Source: Bradyrhizobium sp. 4 (lineage in GTDB: Bacteria > Pseudomonadota > Alphaproteobacteria > Rhizobiales > Xanthobacteraceae). Taken from it: DNA of 64,000 nt. A model generated the notes under the pieces. The model saw only the letters and a list, made by a program, of their open reading frames with translations. It did not search any database and had not been told where the DNA came from. Each line of letters begins with the position of its first letter. The stretch's first letter is position 1. The stretch is from contig NZ_CP064686.1 of NCBI RefSeq assembly GCF_023100905.1, forward strand, positions 4,464,001 through 4,528,000, written 5' to 3'. Shown here piece by piece: positions 16,000 through 27,001 of this stretch. The position numbers were made by a program, and so were the translations under genes.

Positions 16000-16085
16000 G
16001 CCTTCAGCCTGCGGCTTCGTGCGGCTTGCTGTTGCGCGTCCTGTTCCATACGCTCCCTGCAAAACAAGATGCAGGGAGTGGATTC

Positions 16086-17087
16086 GTGCCCAAACAATTG
16101 CTGTCCCGCCGTCGCGTGCTCACCGGTGCTGCCGCCCTCTCGGCCGCAGCGATCCTGCCGCGATCGAGCCTGGCGGACTGGAAACCCACCGAAAACGTCC
16201 GCCTCGTCGTGCCGGCTGCCGCCGGCGGCTCGACCGACGTGATGGGTCGGCTCCTTGCCGCGCATCTGCAGACGGCCTGGGGCCAATCGGCCGTGGTGGA
16301 AAACCGTTCCGGCGGCGGCGGCACGATCGGCACGGCCGAGGTGGTCCGCGCCAAGCCGGACGGCCACACCATCCTGATCGGCAATCCCGGTCCGAACGCG
16401 ATCGCCTACAGCATCTTCAAGAACCTCACCTACAAGCCGGACCAGCTCCAGCCGGTCTCCAACATGATCCGGATCCCGAACATCGTCTCGGCTCATCCCA
16501 AGACCGGCATCAAGTCGATCGCCGAGCTGGTCGCCTATCTCAAGGCCAATCCGGACAAGCTCAGCTACGCCTCCTCCGGCGTCGGCCAGAGCCCTCACCT
16601 CACAGGCGCCTGGTTCCTGCAGCTCACCGGCCTGAAGATGACGCATATCCCGTTCCGCGGCGCCGGTCCCGCGCTCCAGGCGGCGCTCGCCGGCGACATC
16701 CAGATCCTGTTCGACAATCTCTATCCGAGCCTGCCGCAGGTGCAGAACGGCACCCTCACCGGCCTCTGCGTCACCACGACCGAGCGTAGCGACCTTGCGC
16801 CGAACCTGCCAACCATGCGCGAGAGCGCGCCGGAGCTTGCGGCTTTCGACGTCTCGTCGTGGTTCTCGGTGTTCCTGCCGAAGGGTGTGCAGCCCGCCAT
16901 TGTCGAAGCGCTCAACCTTCAAGTGAAGGCGATGCTCGAGCGCGACGACATCAAGAAGAACATCGTGGCCATGGGCGCCCGCGCCGACTACGGCACGCCC
17001 GACCAGTTTGCCGCCTTCGTGGACGCCGAGACCAAGAAGTTCGCCGGCATCATCCAGAAGGAAGGGCTGCAGATGGACGTGCAGTAG
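16086..17087 (+). CDS. Bug/TctC-family tripartite tricarboxylate transporter substrate-binding protein
   Basis: 333 aa from a GTG start with AGGGAG about 12 bases upstream. The N terminus has a twin-arginine signal (SRRRVLTGAAALSAAAIL). The mature protein shows Bug motifs: VRLVVPAAAGGSTDVMGRL, VVENRSGGGGTIGT, VPFRG-like IPFRGAGPALQAALAGDIQ. Bug proteins bind small carboxylates in the periplasm and often occur, as here, without the TctAB membrane parts. The ligand cannot be told from sequence. An ATG at 16026 would add 20 residues before the Tat signal and is less likely. Confidence 0.9.
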   Translation: MPKQLLSRRRVLTGAAALSAAAILPRSSLADWKPTENVRLVVPAAAGGSTDVMGRLLAAHLQTAWGQSAVVENRSGGGGTIGTAEVVRAKPDGHTILIGNPGPNAIAYSIFKNLTYKPDQLQPVSNMIRIPNIVSAHPKTGIKSIAELVAYLKANPDKLSYASSGVGQSPHLTGAWFLQLTGLKMTHIPFRGAGPALQAALAGDIQILFDNLYPSLPQVQNGTLTGLCVTTTERSDLAPNLPTMRESAPELAAFDVSSWFSVFLPKGVQPAIVEALNLQVKAMLERDDIKKNIVAMGARADYGTPDQFAAFVDAETKKFAGIIQKEGLQMDVQ

Positions 17088-17280
17088 GCCCCGCTTGTGG
17101 CGCTGGGGATTTGAACCAGTTGAAGGCTAAGAGGACGGCCGCCGCCAGCGCGACTGCCAACATTGTGCGAGGCCCGGATTGCCGGGCGCCCCTTTGCGTC
17201 TTGCCGCAAGTTGGACAAACACTGTCGGCCGCCAACATGTCGCAGCCGCACCGGATACATCTGGTCGTCTCGAACTTCAT
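17050..17280 (-). CDS. Zinc-ribbon membrane protein, 76 aa
   Basis: Starts MKFETTRCIRCGCDMLAADS with GGGAG about 10 bases upstream. Two CxxC pairs (CIRC, CPTC) form a zinc ribbon, followed by one membrane helix (MLAVALAAAVLLAFNWF) and a short Pro/Ala tail. Its 3' end overlaps the convergent TctC gene by 38 bases. Function unknown; such small proteins are widespread. Confidence 0.65.
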   Translation of the reverse strand: MKFETTRCIRCGCDMLAADSVCPTCGKTQRGARQSGPRTMLAVALAAAVLLAFNWFKSPAPQAGPTARPSAALPSG

Positions 17281-17302
17281 GGCGACGCTCCCGCAAAGCG
17301 GA

Positions 17303-17332
17303 TAACAAAAACCCGCGGTTTGCACCGCGGGT
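17303..17332 (-). terminator. Intrinsic terminator downstream of hppA
   Basis: A perfect 9-bp stem ACCCGCGGT/ACCGCGGGT with a 4-base loop is followed on the minus strand by TTTTTGTT. It lies 25 bases after the hppA stop. Confidence 0.85.
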
Positions 17333-17357
17333 TTGTCGCAGGAAAGCTGCCTCTGGT

Positions 17358-19478
<2,121 letters not shown>

Positions 19479-19563
19479 GTGATTTTTTGCCTCAGATCCT
19501 TGATGAACGTACCCCCGGCGCCTTTTGTTTTTCCGTCGTGCGGTGCGGCGCCTTGATTTGAAA

Positions 19564-19594
19564 AGGGCCGCCCCTTGCCCGAAGGCGCGGCCCT
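19564..19594 (-). terminator. Intrinsic terminator downstream of thiL
   Basis: On the minus strand an 8-bp stem AGGGCCGC/GCGGCCCT encloses a second small hairpin (CCTT/AAGG) and is followed by TTTTC. It lies 120 bases after the thiL stop and ends the riboflavin/thiL operon before hppA. Confidence 0.75.
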
Positions 19595-19713
19595 AGTCGG
19601 TCACGACCTTGCCAAAATCAAATTGAGGGTGCAACGCCAGATAAGCCCGAAAAGCCGATCTCGGCAGGTATTTAGCCGGTCTTGGCAGCCCGGACGCCGG
19701 TTTGGCGCAATTC

Positions 19714-20712
19714 CTAGAAGTGGCTGTAGGACAGTCGCTTCAAGACCAGCTCCTGGCCCTGCCCGTCCAGGAAGCGCGGCCGCTCATCGCCCGCGACGAT
19801 CGTGCCGATGGCCGTGATGGCAAGGCCGGCCGCCCGCCCCAAGGCGATCAGTGCGTCGCCTTGCGCCGGCGGAACGGTGCACAGCACCTCGTAATCGTCC
19901 CCCCCGGCCAGCAGCGTCTCAACGGAAACGACCTTGCCCGCGATCAGGCCGGCGGCAGCGACCGAGAGCGGCACGCTGGTCACCTCGATCGTGGCCGAGA
20001 CGCCTGACGCCGCACAGAGCTTGGTCAGGTCTCCTGCAAGCCCGTCGGAGACATCCATCGCAGCCGTTGCATAGTCACGCACGCCGTGCGCGAGAGCATT
20101 GCGCGGCTGCGGCACGCGATAGCGCGAGATCAGCGTCTCGCGCGCGTGCGGATCGGAGGCCAGCGCATTCGCCACCGCGCCGCCCTTGAGCACATCGAGG
20201 CCAAGCGCGGCGTCGCCGATCGTCCCCGTCACCAGAATACGGTCGCCCGGCTGGGCGCCGGCGCGGCCGACCATCCGCCCCTGCGGCACGCGGCCAAAGG
20301 CGGTGATCGAGATCATCTGCGGCCCCGGCGTCGACACCGTATCGCCGCCGAGCAGTGGACAAGCGAAGGTTTTCGCATCCTCGCCGAGCGCGTCCGCGAA
20401 CGGCCTGAGCCAGCCGTCTTCCCTGCTGCGCAGCGCCAGTGTCAGCACGAAGCCGGCCGGCACGGCCCCCTTGGCAGCGAGATCGGACAGGTTCACCCGC
20501 AGCGCCTTGCGCGCGATGGTGTCGGGCGGATCGGTGGCAAGATAATGCACACCCTCGACCACCGCGTCTGTGGTGACGACGATGTCGCTGCCGAGCGCCT
20601 GCAGGATGGCGGCATCGTCGACCAGCCCCAACGCGCCGGGATCAGTCGCCAGCGGCTTGAAATAGCGCGCGATGAGGGAGTCTTCGGCGGAGGGATTGTG
20701 CGGGCTGGTCAT
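19714..20712 (-). CDS. thiL: Thiamine-monophosphate kinase
   Basis: 332 aa from the ATG at 20712. It phosphorylates thiamine monophosphate to the active diphosphate. Motifs: EDSLIARYFKPL at the N terminus, GLVDDAAIL, VVTTDAVVEGVHY, NLSDLAAKGAVP, DVSDGLAGDLTKLC and LAGGDDYEVLCTVP, which bind ATP and metal. It is the last gene of the glyA-to-thiL series, separated from nusB by a palindromic repeat. Confidence 0.95.
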   Translation of the reverse strand: MTSPHNPSAEDSLIARYFKPLATDPGALGLVDDAAILQALGSDIVVTTDAVVEGVHYLATDPPDTIARKALRVNLSDLAAKGAVPAGFVLTLALRSREDGWLRPFADALGEDAKTFACPLLGGDTVSTPGPQMISITAFGRVPQGRMVGRAGAQPGDRILVTGTIGDAALGLDVLKGGAVANALASDPHARETLISRYRVPQPRNALAHGVRDYATAAMDVSDGLAGDLTKLCAASGVSATIEVTSVPLSVAAAGLIAGKVVSVETLLAGGDDYEVLCTVPPAQGDALIALGRAAGLAITAIGTIVAGDERPRFLDGQGQELVLKRLSYSHF

Positions 20713-20736
20713 TAGCTCGATCCGTAATTTCCCCGC

Positions 20737-20822
20737 CGTCATTGCGAGCGAAGCGAAGCAATCCAGACTGCCTCCGGAGATACAGTCTGGACTGCTTCGT
20801 CGCTACGCTCCTCGCAATGACG
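20737..20822. repeat. REP-like palindrome, family A, copy 1
   Basis: 86 bases framed by CGTCATTGCG and CGCAATGACG, with inner arms GAAGCGAAGCAATCCAGACT and AGTCTGGACTGCTTCGTCGC, so the whole can fold into one long hairpin. A second copy lies at 34046-34132. It sits between nusB and thiL. Confidence 0.9.
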
Positions 20823-20831
20823 ATCCCATGG

Positions 20832-21329
20832 CTATCCCCGTCCGAACTCGTCACCGCGAAACTGACGGCCGATCTGGTCGAGCACAGCGTTGACCATGCC
20901 GGTCTCCTCGCGGTCGACGAAGGCATTGGCGACGTCGACATATTCGGACACGACGACGCGGCCCGGCACGTCCTTTCGATGTTCCAATTCGTAGGCCCCT
21001 GCCCGCAGCACCGCGCGCAGGATCGCTTCGATGCGCTTCAACGGCCAGCCCTTCGACAGCGCCTCGTCGATCAGCGGATCGAGCTTCTTCTGGTCGCGCA
21101 CGACGCCGGAAACGACGTCGCGGAAGAACGCCGCTTCCGCCGGGAGATATGTATCGCCCTCGACCTCGTTGCCGAGCCAGTGGCTCTCGAACTCCGCAAA
21201 AATGTCGTTGATGCCGGCACCACCGATATCCATCTGGTACAGCGCCTGCACGGCTGCGAGCCGCGCCGCACCGCGCCGGTTCGCTTTCTTCTCCGTGCCA
21301 GCCGGCGGCTTCTTGCTGTTGTCAGCCAT
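20832..21329 (-). CDS. nusB: Transcription antitermination factor NusB
   Basis: 165 aa from the ATG at 21329; a TTG two codons upstream is less likely. NusB with NusE binds boxA and keeps polymerase processive on rRNA operons. Family motifs: RRGAARLAAVQALYQMDIGG, FFRDVVSGVV, ILRAVLRAGAYEL and the C-terminal EYVDVANAFVDREETGMVNAVLD. The ATG lies 2 bases after the ribH stop. Confidence 0.95.
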   Translation of the reverse strand: MADNSKKPPAGTEKKANRRGAARLAAVQALYQMDIGGAGINDIFAEFESHWLGNEVEGDTYLPAEAAFFRDVVSGVVRDQKKLDPLIDEALSKGWPLKRIEAILRAVLRAGAYELEHRKDVPGRVVVSEYVDVANAFVDREETGMVNAVLDQIGRQFRGDEFGRG

Positions 21330-21331
21330 GA

Positions 21332-21823
21332 TCAAGCCCGCGCCAGCCGGCGCTTTATGCGCAGCATCGCAATCGCGGCCCGCGCGGCATCGCCGCCCTT
21401 GTTCAACTCGCTGGCACGCGCCCGCGCCCAGGCCTGCGCCTCGGTGTTGACGGTGAGGATGCCGTTGCCGAGCGGCAGCTTGCGCGCCACCGCCAGGTCC
21501 ATCAGCGCGCGGGAAGATTCCTGCGAGACGATCTCGAAATGGATGGTGTCGCCACGGATCACGCAGCCGAGCGCGATCGCGGCGTCGTAAGGCTTGCCAT
21601 TGGCGGCCGCGGCATCAACCGCGATGGCGATCGCCGCAGGAATCTCCAGTGCGCCGGGAACCGTGATGACGTCGTGGGTCAGACCGGCCGCCTTCAGCTC
21701 GGCCACCGCGCCTTCGAGCATCGCGTCCTGGAGATCGTCATAGAACCGCGCCTCGACAATCAGCGCGCGTGCGCCGGAAATGTCGGTCTGGTCCTTCAGG
21801 GGTGCGCGCCGCGCGTCTGCCAT
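21332..21823 (-). CDS. ribH: 6,7-dimethyl-8-ribityllumazine synthase
   Basis: 163 aa from the ATG at 21823. It condenses the pyrimidinedione with dihydroxybutanone phosphate in riboflavin synthesis. Motifs: IVEARFYDDLQDAMLEGA, TVPGALEIPAAIA, ALGCVIRGDTIHFEIVSQES, PLGNGILTVN. It follows ribE by 72 bases and is coupled to nusB. Confidence 0.95.
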   Translation of the reverse strand: MADARRAPLKDQTDISGARALIVEARFYDDLQDAMLEGAVAELKAAGLTHDVITVPGALEIPAAIAIAVDAAAANGKPYDAAIALGCVIRGDTIHFEIVSQESSRALMDLAVARKLPLGNGILTVNTEAQAWARARASELNKGGDAARAAIAMLRIKRRLARA

Positions 21824-21895
21824 CGTCAAATCCGTTCCACAGGGGTTCGCGCTATGTAGTCGCCACCAGCGGGTAAGCCAAGTTCAAAGACGCCG

Positions 21896-22519
21896 TCACT
21901 TCATTTCCGTCAGCCGCGCCGCGTAGCGGGCCATCAGATCGACCTCGATATTGACCTCATTCCCCGCCTTCCAGCCGCCGATCGTCGTGACCGTCAGGGT
22001 GTGCGGGATGATCAGCACCGAAAAGCTCACGTCCTTCACCGTATTAACCGTCAGCGAGACGCCGTCGAGCGTGATCGAGCCCTTGGTCGCGATGAACCGC
22101 GCCAGCTCCCGCGTCGTGGAGAGCTCGAACCGCGCCATCTCGGGCAGGTCCTCGCGGCCGACGAGGGTCGCGATGCCATCGGCATGGCCGGCGACGATAT
22201 GCCCGCCAAGCTCGTCGCCGATCTTGAGCGCACGCTCGAGATTGAGCCTGGTGCCGACCCTCCAGTGCTTTGCGGTCGTCAGCGCCAGCGTCTCGGCCGC
22301 GGCATCGACGTCGAACCAGGTCCTTTGAGCAGAGTCCTTGCCGCTTTCGACGCCGGAAGCAACCACCGTTAGGCAGACGCCGTTGCAGGCGATCGAGGCG
22401 CCGTCGGCAATGGTGGTCTGGTCGTAGCGGCAGGCGATGCGCAGCCGATGCAGCTGGCCGTGCGCCGTCGGCGTGAAGCCGACGATCTCGCCGATATCGG
22501 TGACAATGCCGGTGAACAT
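21896..22519 (-). CDS. ribE: Riboflavin synthase, alpha chain
   Basis: 207 aa with the two homologous lumazine-binding halves. The N terminus MFTGIVTDIGEIVGFTP and the repeat motif (IACNGVCLTVV and ITLDGVSLTVN) are diagnostic; LERALKIGDELGGHIVAGHADG lies between them. It makes riboflavin from two lumazine molecules. Its ATG overlaps the ribD stop by one base. Confidence 0.95.
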   Translation of the reverse strand: MFTGIVTDIGEIVGFTPTAHGQLHRLRIACRYDQTTIADGASIACNGVCLTVVASGVESGKDSAQRTWFDVDAAAETLALTTAKHWRVGTRLNLERALKIGDELGGHIVAGHADGIATLVGREDLPEMARFELSTTRELARFIATKGSITLDGVSLTVNTVKDVSFSVLIIPHTLTVTTIGGWKAGNEVNIEVDLMARYAARLTEMK

Positions 22520-23667
22520 TACGCGCGCTCGTAGATGGTGAGAGTATCCTTGTCGAAGGTCTCGCTAGCATGAACCTTGTAGGCCTGCGACTGCGTGATT
22601 TTCGACAGCGGCAATGCAGCGAGCGCATCCACCCCGTCGGCGCCCACCGCCTCTGCGCCGCGGAACAGCCAGATCTCGTCAACGAGGTCGGCGGCGATGA
22701 AGGACGCCGCAACGCGGCTGCCGCCCTCGACCATCAGCCGCGTGATGCCCTTCCCGGCCAATGCATGCAGCACTGCCGCAAGATCGAGTCCCGCGGCGTT
22801 GCCGGGCGGCACGCGGATCACCTGCGCGCCTGCAGCACCGAGCCGCGTGGCGGCCGCGGCCTCCGCGAGTTCAGAACCCACCACCCACAGCGGAATCTCG
22901 CGCGCGGAGCCCACGAGCTTGCTTGCGCCGGGAATGCGCAGGCTCTGATCGAGCACCACGCGCACCGGTGAGCGCGCTGCCATGCCCGGCAGGCGGCAGT
23001 CGAGCTGCGGATCGTCCGCCAGCACCGTGCCGATGCCGACCAGGATGGCGTCGCTTTGCGCGCGCAGGAGATGCACCCGGTTGCGCGCCGCCTCGCCGGT
23101 GATCGCGACCGGCTTGCCCCCGGCCGCGCCGATCTTGCCGTCGGGCGAGACCGCGAGCTTCAGGATCACATGCGGGCGATGATCCCTGACGCGGCGGAAA
23201 TGCCCGGCGTGGTCGAAGGCGGCTTCGCGCCCGCACAGACCCACATCCACCATGATGCCGGCGGCGCGCAGGCGCGCATAACCTTGACCGGCGACTTCCG
23301 GATTGGGATCCTCGATCGCGGCCACCGCACGCTTGATGCCGGCGGCAATCACGGCGTCGGCGCACGGTGGCGATTTGCCGAAATGCGAACACGGCTCCAG
23401 CGTGACGTAGAGCGTGGCGCCGCGCGCGGCCTCGCCTGCGCGCCGCAGCGCCTCAGGCTCGCCATGCGGTCGTCCGCCTGGTTGGGTCCAGCCGCGGCCG
23501 ACGATCACGCCGTCCTTGACGATGACGGCACCGACGGCGGGATTGGGCCAGGTACGTCCCTGCCCGCGCCTGCCGAGCGCCAGCGCAAGCTCCATGAAGC
23601 GCCGGTCGGCATCCCTGGACTCGCGCGCCTTCTGCGCGAATTGATCCTCCAGGATGCGGAAGATCAT
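22519..23667 (-). CDS. ribD: Bifunctional riboflavin deaminase/reductase RibD
   Basis: 382 aa. The N-terminal deaminase domain (to ~150) has RTWPNPAVGAVIVKDG, zinc ligands in HGEPEAL and LEPCSHFGKSPPCADA; the usual HAE motif is HGE here. The C-terminal reductase domain has KLAVSPDGKIGAAGG, AQSDAILVGIGTVLADDPQL and LMVEGGSRVAASF. It catalyses two successive steps of riboflavin synthesis. The ATG overlaps the nrdR stop by 4 bases. Confidence 0.95.
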   Translation of the reverse strand: MIFRILEDQFAQKARESRDADRRFMELALALGRRGQGRTWPNPAVGAVIVKDGVIVGRGWTQPGGRPHGEPEALRRAGEAARGATLYVTLEPCSHFGKSPPCADAVIAAGIKRAVAAIEDPNPEVAGQGYARLRAAGIMVDVGLCGREAAFDHAGHFRRVRDHRPHVILKLAVSPDGKIGAAGGKPVAITGEAARNRVHLLRAQSDAILVGIGTVLADDPQLDCRLPGMAARSPVRVVLDQSLRIPGASKLVGSAREIPLWVVGSELAEAAAATRLGAAGAQVIRVPPGNAAGLDLAAVLHALAGKGITRLMVEGGSRVAASFIAADLVDEIWLFRGAEAVGADGVDALAALPLSKITQSQAYKVHASETFDKDTLTIYERA

Positions 23668-24146
23668 TTGCGGATCGCGGCGAGCCGCGCTTCCTCCTCA
23701 CCGGAGAGCTCGCCGAGCACGTCGGCGAAATCCTTGGCCTCGCGGAAATTGCGGTAGACCGAGGCGAAGCGGACATAGGCAACATCGTCGAGCGTGCGCA
23801 GATGCTCCATCACGGTCTCGCCGATCACTTCGGAGGAGATTTCAGCCTCGCCCCCGGTCTCGAGCTCGCGCACGATGGTGGAGACCATCTTCTCCACCCG
23901 CTCCGGCTCGACCTGCCGCTTGCGCAAGCTGATCGACACCGAGCGCATCAGCTTGTCGCGGTCGAACGGCACGCGGCGGCCGTTGCGCTTGATCACTGTG
24001 AGCTCGCGCAGCTGCACGCGCTCGAAGGTGGTGAAGCGGAAATTGCAGGCGACGCACACGCGTCGCCTGCGGATCACGGAAGAGTCCTCGGTCGGACGCG
24101 AGTCTTTCACCTGCGTATCGAGACTGTTGCAGTTCGGGCAGCGCAT
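23664..24146 (-). CDS. nrdR: Transcriptional repressor NrdR
   Basis: 160 aa. The N-terminal zinc ribbon (MRCPNCNSLDTQVKDSRPTE, then CVACNFRFTT) is followed by an ATP-cone domain (VIKRNGRRVPFDRDKLMRS). NrdR senses ATP/dATP and represses ribonucleotide reductase genes. It lies between glyA and ribD, as in most rhizobia, and overlaps ribD. Confidence 0.96.
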   Translation of the reverse strand: MRCPNCNSLDTQVKDSRPTEDSSVIRRRRVCVACNFRFTTFERVQLRELTVIKRNGRRVPFDRDKLMRSVSISLRKRQVEPERVEKMVSTIVRELETGGEAEISSEVIGETVMEHLRTLDDVAYVRFASVYRNFREAKDFADVLGELSGEEEARLAAIRK

Positions 24147-24175
24147 CCGTTGACCTTGACCGGTTTTCTTGGACC

Positions 24176-25474
24176 TTACTGATAGATCGGGAAACGGTCG
24201 GTGAGCGCCTTGACCCGTTCCTTGATCGCGGCTTCCACCAGCGGCGCCTTGCCGTCGGAGGACTGCGCGATCGCGTTGAGGACTTCGGCGATCATACCGG
24301 CGACCTGCTGGAATTCAGCGACTCCGAAGCCGCGGGTGGTTGCCGCAGGCGTGCCCAGCCGAATACCGGAGGTGACAAACGGCGACTCGGGGTCGAAAGG
24401 AATACCGTTCTTGTTGCAGGTGATGGCAGCGCGAACCAGCGCCTTCTCCGAGGCGTTGCCCTTTAGGCCCTTCGGCCGGAGGTCAACCAGCATCAGATGG
24501 TTATCGGTGCCACCGGAGACAATATCGAACCCGTGGCCCTTCATCGCCTCGGCCAGCGCCTTGGCGTTCTCGACGACGTTCTTGGCATAGACCTTGAAGT
24601 CCGGCCGCAGTGCCTCGGCAAAGGCGACTGCCTTCGCCGCGATCACATGCATCAGGGGGCCGCCCTGCAGGCCCGGGAAGATCGCCGAGTTGAATTTCTT
24701 GGTCAGCGCCTCGTCATTCCACAGCATCAGGCCGCCGCGCGGACCGCGCAGCGATTTGTGGGTCGTGGTGGTGGTAATATGGGCATACGGCACCGGCGAG
24801 GCATGCACGCCGCCGGCGACAAGACCGGCGAAGTGCGCCATGTCGACCAGGAGATACGCGCCGACGCTGTCCGCGATCTCACGGAAGCGCTTGAAGTCCC
24901 AGGCGCGCGAATAAGCCGAGCCGCCGGCCACGATCAGCTTCGGCTTGACCTCCTCGGCCTGCTTGGCGACGGCGTCCATGTCGATGATCTGGTCCTCGCG
25001 GCGCACGGTGTAGTGCGCGGCCTTGAACCACTTGCCGCTCATGTTGACGGGGGAGCCGTGGGTGAGATGGCCGCCGGCCGCGAGATCGAGGCCCATGAAG
25101 GTGTCGCCGGGCTGAAGCAGCGCCAGAAACACCGCCTGGTTCATCTGGCTGCCGGAGTTCGGCTGCACGTTGGCGAAGTTGGCGCCGAACAGCTTCTTGG
25201 CGCGATCGATCGCGAGGTTCTCGGCGACGTCGACCCACTCACAACCGCCGTAGTAGCGCGCGCCCGGATAGCCTTCCGCATATTTGTTGGTCATCACCGA
25301 ACCCTGCGCTTCCAGCACGGCACGGCTGACGATGTTCTCGGAGGCGATCAGCTCGACCTCGTGACGCTGGCGGCCGAGCTCGCCCTTGATGGCGGCTGCG
25401 ATTTCCGGGTCAGCCTGCTCGAGCGAGGCGGTGAAAAACGAATCGGGCGCGGAGGCGGTTTTGGCGAAGGTCAT
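24176..25474 (-). CDS. glyA: Serine hydroxymethyltransferase
   Basis: 432 aa, full length. It interconverts serine and glycine with tetrahydrofolate. Motifs: HEVELIASENIVSRAV, NKYAEGYPGARYYGGCE, PLP-lysine motif ITTTTTHKSLRGPRGG, and SGIRLGTPAATTRGF. First gene of the glyA-nrdR-rib series, 29 bases before nrdR. Confidence 0.97.
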   Translation of the reverse strand: MTFAKTASAPDSFFTASLEQADPEIAAAIKGELGRQRHEVELIASENIVSRAVLEAQGSVMTNKYAEGYPGARYYGGCEWVDVAENLAIDRAKKLFGANFANVQPNSGSQMNQAVFLALLQPGDTFMGLDLAAGGHLTHGSPVNMSGKWFKAAHYTVRREDQIIDMDAVAKQAEEVKPKLIVAGGSAYSRAWDFKRFREIADSVGAYLLVDMAHFAGLVAGGVHASPVPYAHITTTTTHKSLRGPRGGLMLWNDEALTKKFNSAIFPGLQGGPLMHVIAAKAVAFAEALRPDFKVYAKNVVENAKALAEAMKGHGFDIVSGGTDNHLMLVDLRPKGLKGNASEKALVRAAITCNKNGIPFDPESPFVTSGIRLGTPAATTRGFGVAEFQQVAGMIAEVLNAIAQSSDGKAPLVEAAIKERVKALTDRFPIYQ

Positions 25475-25634
25475 CTTGCGAATATCTCCACCGCCGCAGC
25501 CTTTTGGCGGGCTACGGGCGGGTCTGGTGTGGCGATCGGAAGCGGCGAGCGCGATCTACCACATCGCCCGCAACAGGCCAAGTAGTTGCGGGTCGGACGT
25601 GAGATTTATGCAAGATATGGTGGGATTGGAGGAT

Positions 25635-25665
25635 TTGGACGACCGAGCGGCACCCGGTCGTCCAA
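25635..25665. repeat. Perfect 11-bp inverted repeat between glyA and the gene at 25737
   Basis: TTGGACGACCG and CGGTCGTCCAA with a 9-base loop. There is no T-run on either side, so it is a hairpin rather than a standard terminator; it lies 72 bases after the stop of the minus-strand gene at 25737. Confidence 0.6.
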
Positions 25666-25736
25666 TGTCCGGGAAGGCGCGGGAAAAGGTCCGCTTTGGG
25701 CTCGAAACCGCGCGGGCGCGACCGGCCGGCCGCCCT

Positions 25737-25958
25737 CTAAAGTCCCGTATACCCCGCCTTCACGGGATCCACGCTGCCGTCGAGCTGCCGCAGATAGGTC
25801 AGGCCGCAAACCGTCAACCTATGGGTGTCCTTCTCGCCGGCTTCCATCAGGGTGTTGAGATAGTTCGTCACCTTGGCCCTCGCCTCGGCACTCGCAGCCG
25901 ACGTGCGGTTGGCGAGCAGGTCATAGGTATGCATGATCCGGTCGATGGCAGCTTCCAT
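25737..25958 (-). CDS. Small conserved-type hypothetical protein, 73 aa
   Basis: The ATG at 25958 has AGAGGG about 8 bases upstream. The protein is helical and soluble (MEAAIDRIMHTYDLLANRT ... LTVCGLTYLRQLDGS). It lies 49 bases after the gene at 26008-26244 and probably shares its transcript. No known function. Confidence 0.65.
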   Translation of the reverse strand: MEAAIDRIMHTYDLLANRTSAASAEARAKVTNYLNTLMEAGEKDTHRLTVCGLTYLRQLDGSVDPVKAGYTGL

Positions 25959-26007
25959 GGCACCCTCTGGTTCTTGGCGATTTTCTTGCCGCGTTTGGGA
26001 GTTGAGA

Positions 26008-26244
26008 TCAGGCAACCGCTTTGGCCTCGGACTGCGCCTCGAACTTGACGATGGCCTTGTTGGCCAGCCTGATCTTGTTGAATTCGCCGTGCTGGAGCAG
26101 CTTGATGACGATCTCGAGCAGGCGTTCGTCGGTGACGAGGGTGTCCCGGATCGCGCCGGAGCGGCGAAGATAGTTCGCGGCGATGGCATAGGCCTCGCTC
26201 ACGAGTTCCACGTTCATCACCCCCACGCCACGCTCGACCAGCAT
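26008..26244 (-). CDS. Small hypothetical protein, 78 aa
   Basis: ATG at 26244 with GGAGG about 10 bases upstream; a second ATG nine codons in is possible. Helical protein (ELVSEAYAIAANYLRRSGAI, then TDERLLEIVIKLLQHGEFNK). It stands downstream of the ldtR terminator with the 73-aa gene behind it. Family function unknown. Confidence 0.65.
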   Translation of the reverse strand: MLVERGVGVMNVELVSEAYAIAANYLRRSGAIRDTLVTDERLLEIVIKLLQHGEFNKIRLANKAIVKFEAQSEAKAVA

Positions 26245-26330
26245 CGTCAGCCTCCGATCCGGAGGAGATAAGCGGCGAACCGGGAACTCGTTCCCTGCGG
26301 TTAGGGATTTTTTTCGCAACCGCGAAATGG

Positions 26331-26367
26331 AAAAAACGCACCGGTCCGGACACAGCCGGGCCGGCGC
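26331..26367 (-). terminator. Intrinsic terminator downstream of ldtR
   Basis: On the minus strand a 12-bp stem GCGCCGGCCCGG / CCGGACCGGTGC (one G-T wobble, one C-A mismatch) with a 6-base loop is followed by GTTTTTT. Confidence 0.85.
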
Positions 26368-26446
26368 GCTTGGGGAAGCTCAGGCACGTTAGGGAGGCTT
26401 GCCGGTCTTGTTGTGGGCCGGCTTGGCCAAGTCCCGTCGAAAGAGC

Positions 26447-27001
26447 TCAGAGACGATACAGGATCTGGTCGGTCCAGAACCGCTCGAGGCGGTGCAGCGA
26501 CTTGTTGAGGGTCGAGAACTCCTCGCCCGAGATGCCACCGACCTGCTCCACCGTCTTGACGTGCTTCTGGTAGAGCGAGTCGACGATACGGCGAACTTCC
26601 TGGCCCTGCGGCGTCAGGCGGATGCGCACCGAGCGGCGATCGACGCGCGAGCGCTGATGATCGAGGAAGCCGAGCTCGACGAGCTTCTTCAGATTGTAGG
26701 AGACGTTGGAGCCGAGATAATAACCGCGCGTGCGCAGTTCGCCCGCGGTCAGCTCCTTGTCGCCGATGTTGTAGAGCAGCAGCGCCTGCACCGAGTTGAT
26801 GTCCGCACGGCCGCGGCGATCAAACTCGTCCTTGATCACGTCGAGCAGCCGGCGATGCAGCCGCTCCACCAGAGTCAAAGCTTCCAGATAGAGCGTCTGC
26901 ACCGAACCCTGCTGGCCGGAGACGCGCTCTGCGGTATCTGCCGCAGTTGCGACGGCTTTCATCATGACACTTCCCCTGTTGTCGTTTTTATCGACACTCA
27001 T
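26447..27001 (-). CDS. ldtR: MarR-family regulator LdtR
   Basis: 184 aa. The central winged helix has ADINSVQALLLYNIGDKELT, RTRGYYLGSNVSYNLKKLVE and DHQRSRVDRRSVRIRLTPQG, which match LdtR of rhizobia and Liberibacter, a regulator of L,D-transpeptidase genes and osmotic-stress tolerance. No ldt gene is adjacent here. The start at 27001 gives a ~30-residue N-terminal tail; a second ATG about 13 codons in is possible. The symbol rests on motif recall. Confidence 0.85.
   Translation of the reverse strand: MSVDKNDNRGSVMMKAVATAADTAERVSGQQGSVQTLYLEALTLVERLHRRLLDVIKDEFDRRGRADINSVQALLLYNIGDKELTAGELRTRGYYLGSNVSYNLKKLVELGFLDHQRSRVDRRSVRIRLTPQGQEVRRIVDSLYQKHVKTVEQVGGISGEEFSTLNKSLHRLERFWTDQILYRL

Noticed and set aside
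24147..25740. Riboswitch upstream of glyA
   Set aside because: No recognisable glycine, SAM or THF riboswitch core; only a simple 11-bp hairpin is present.
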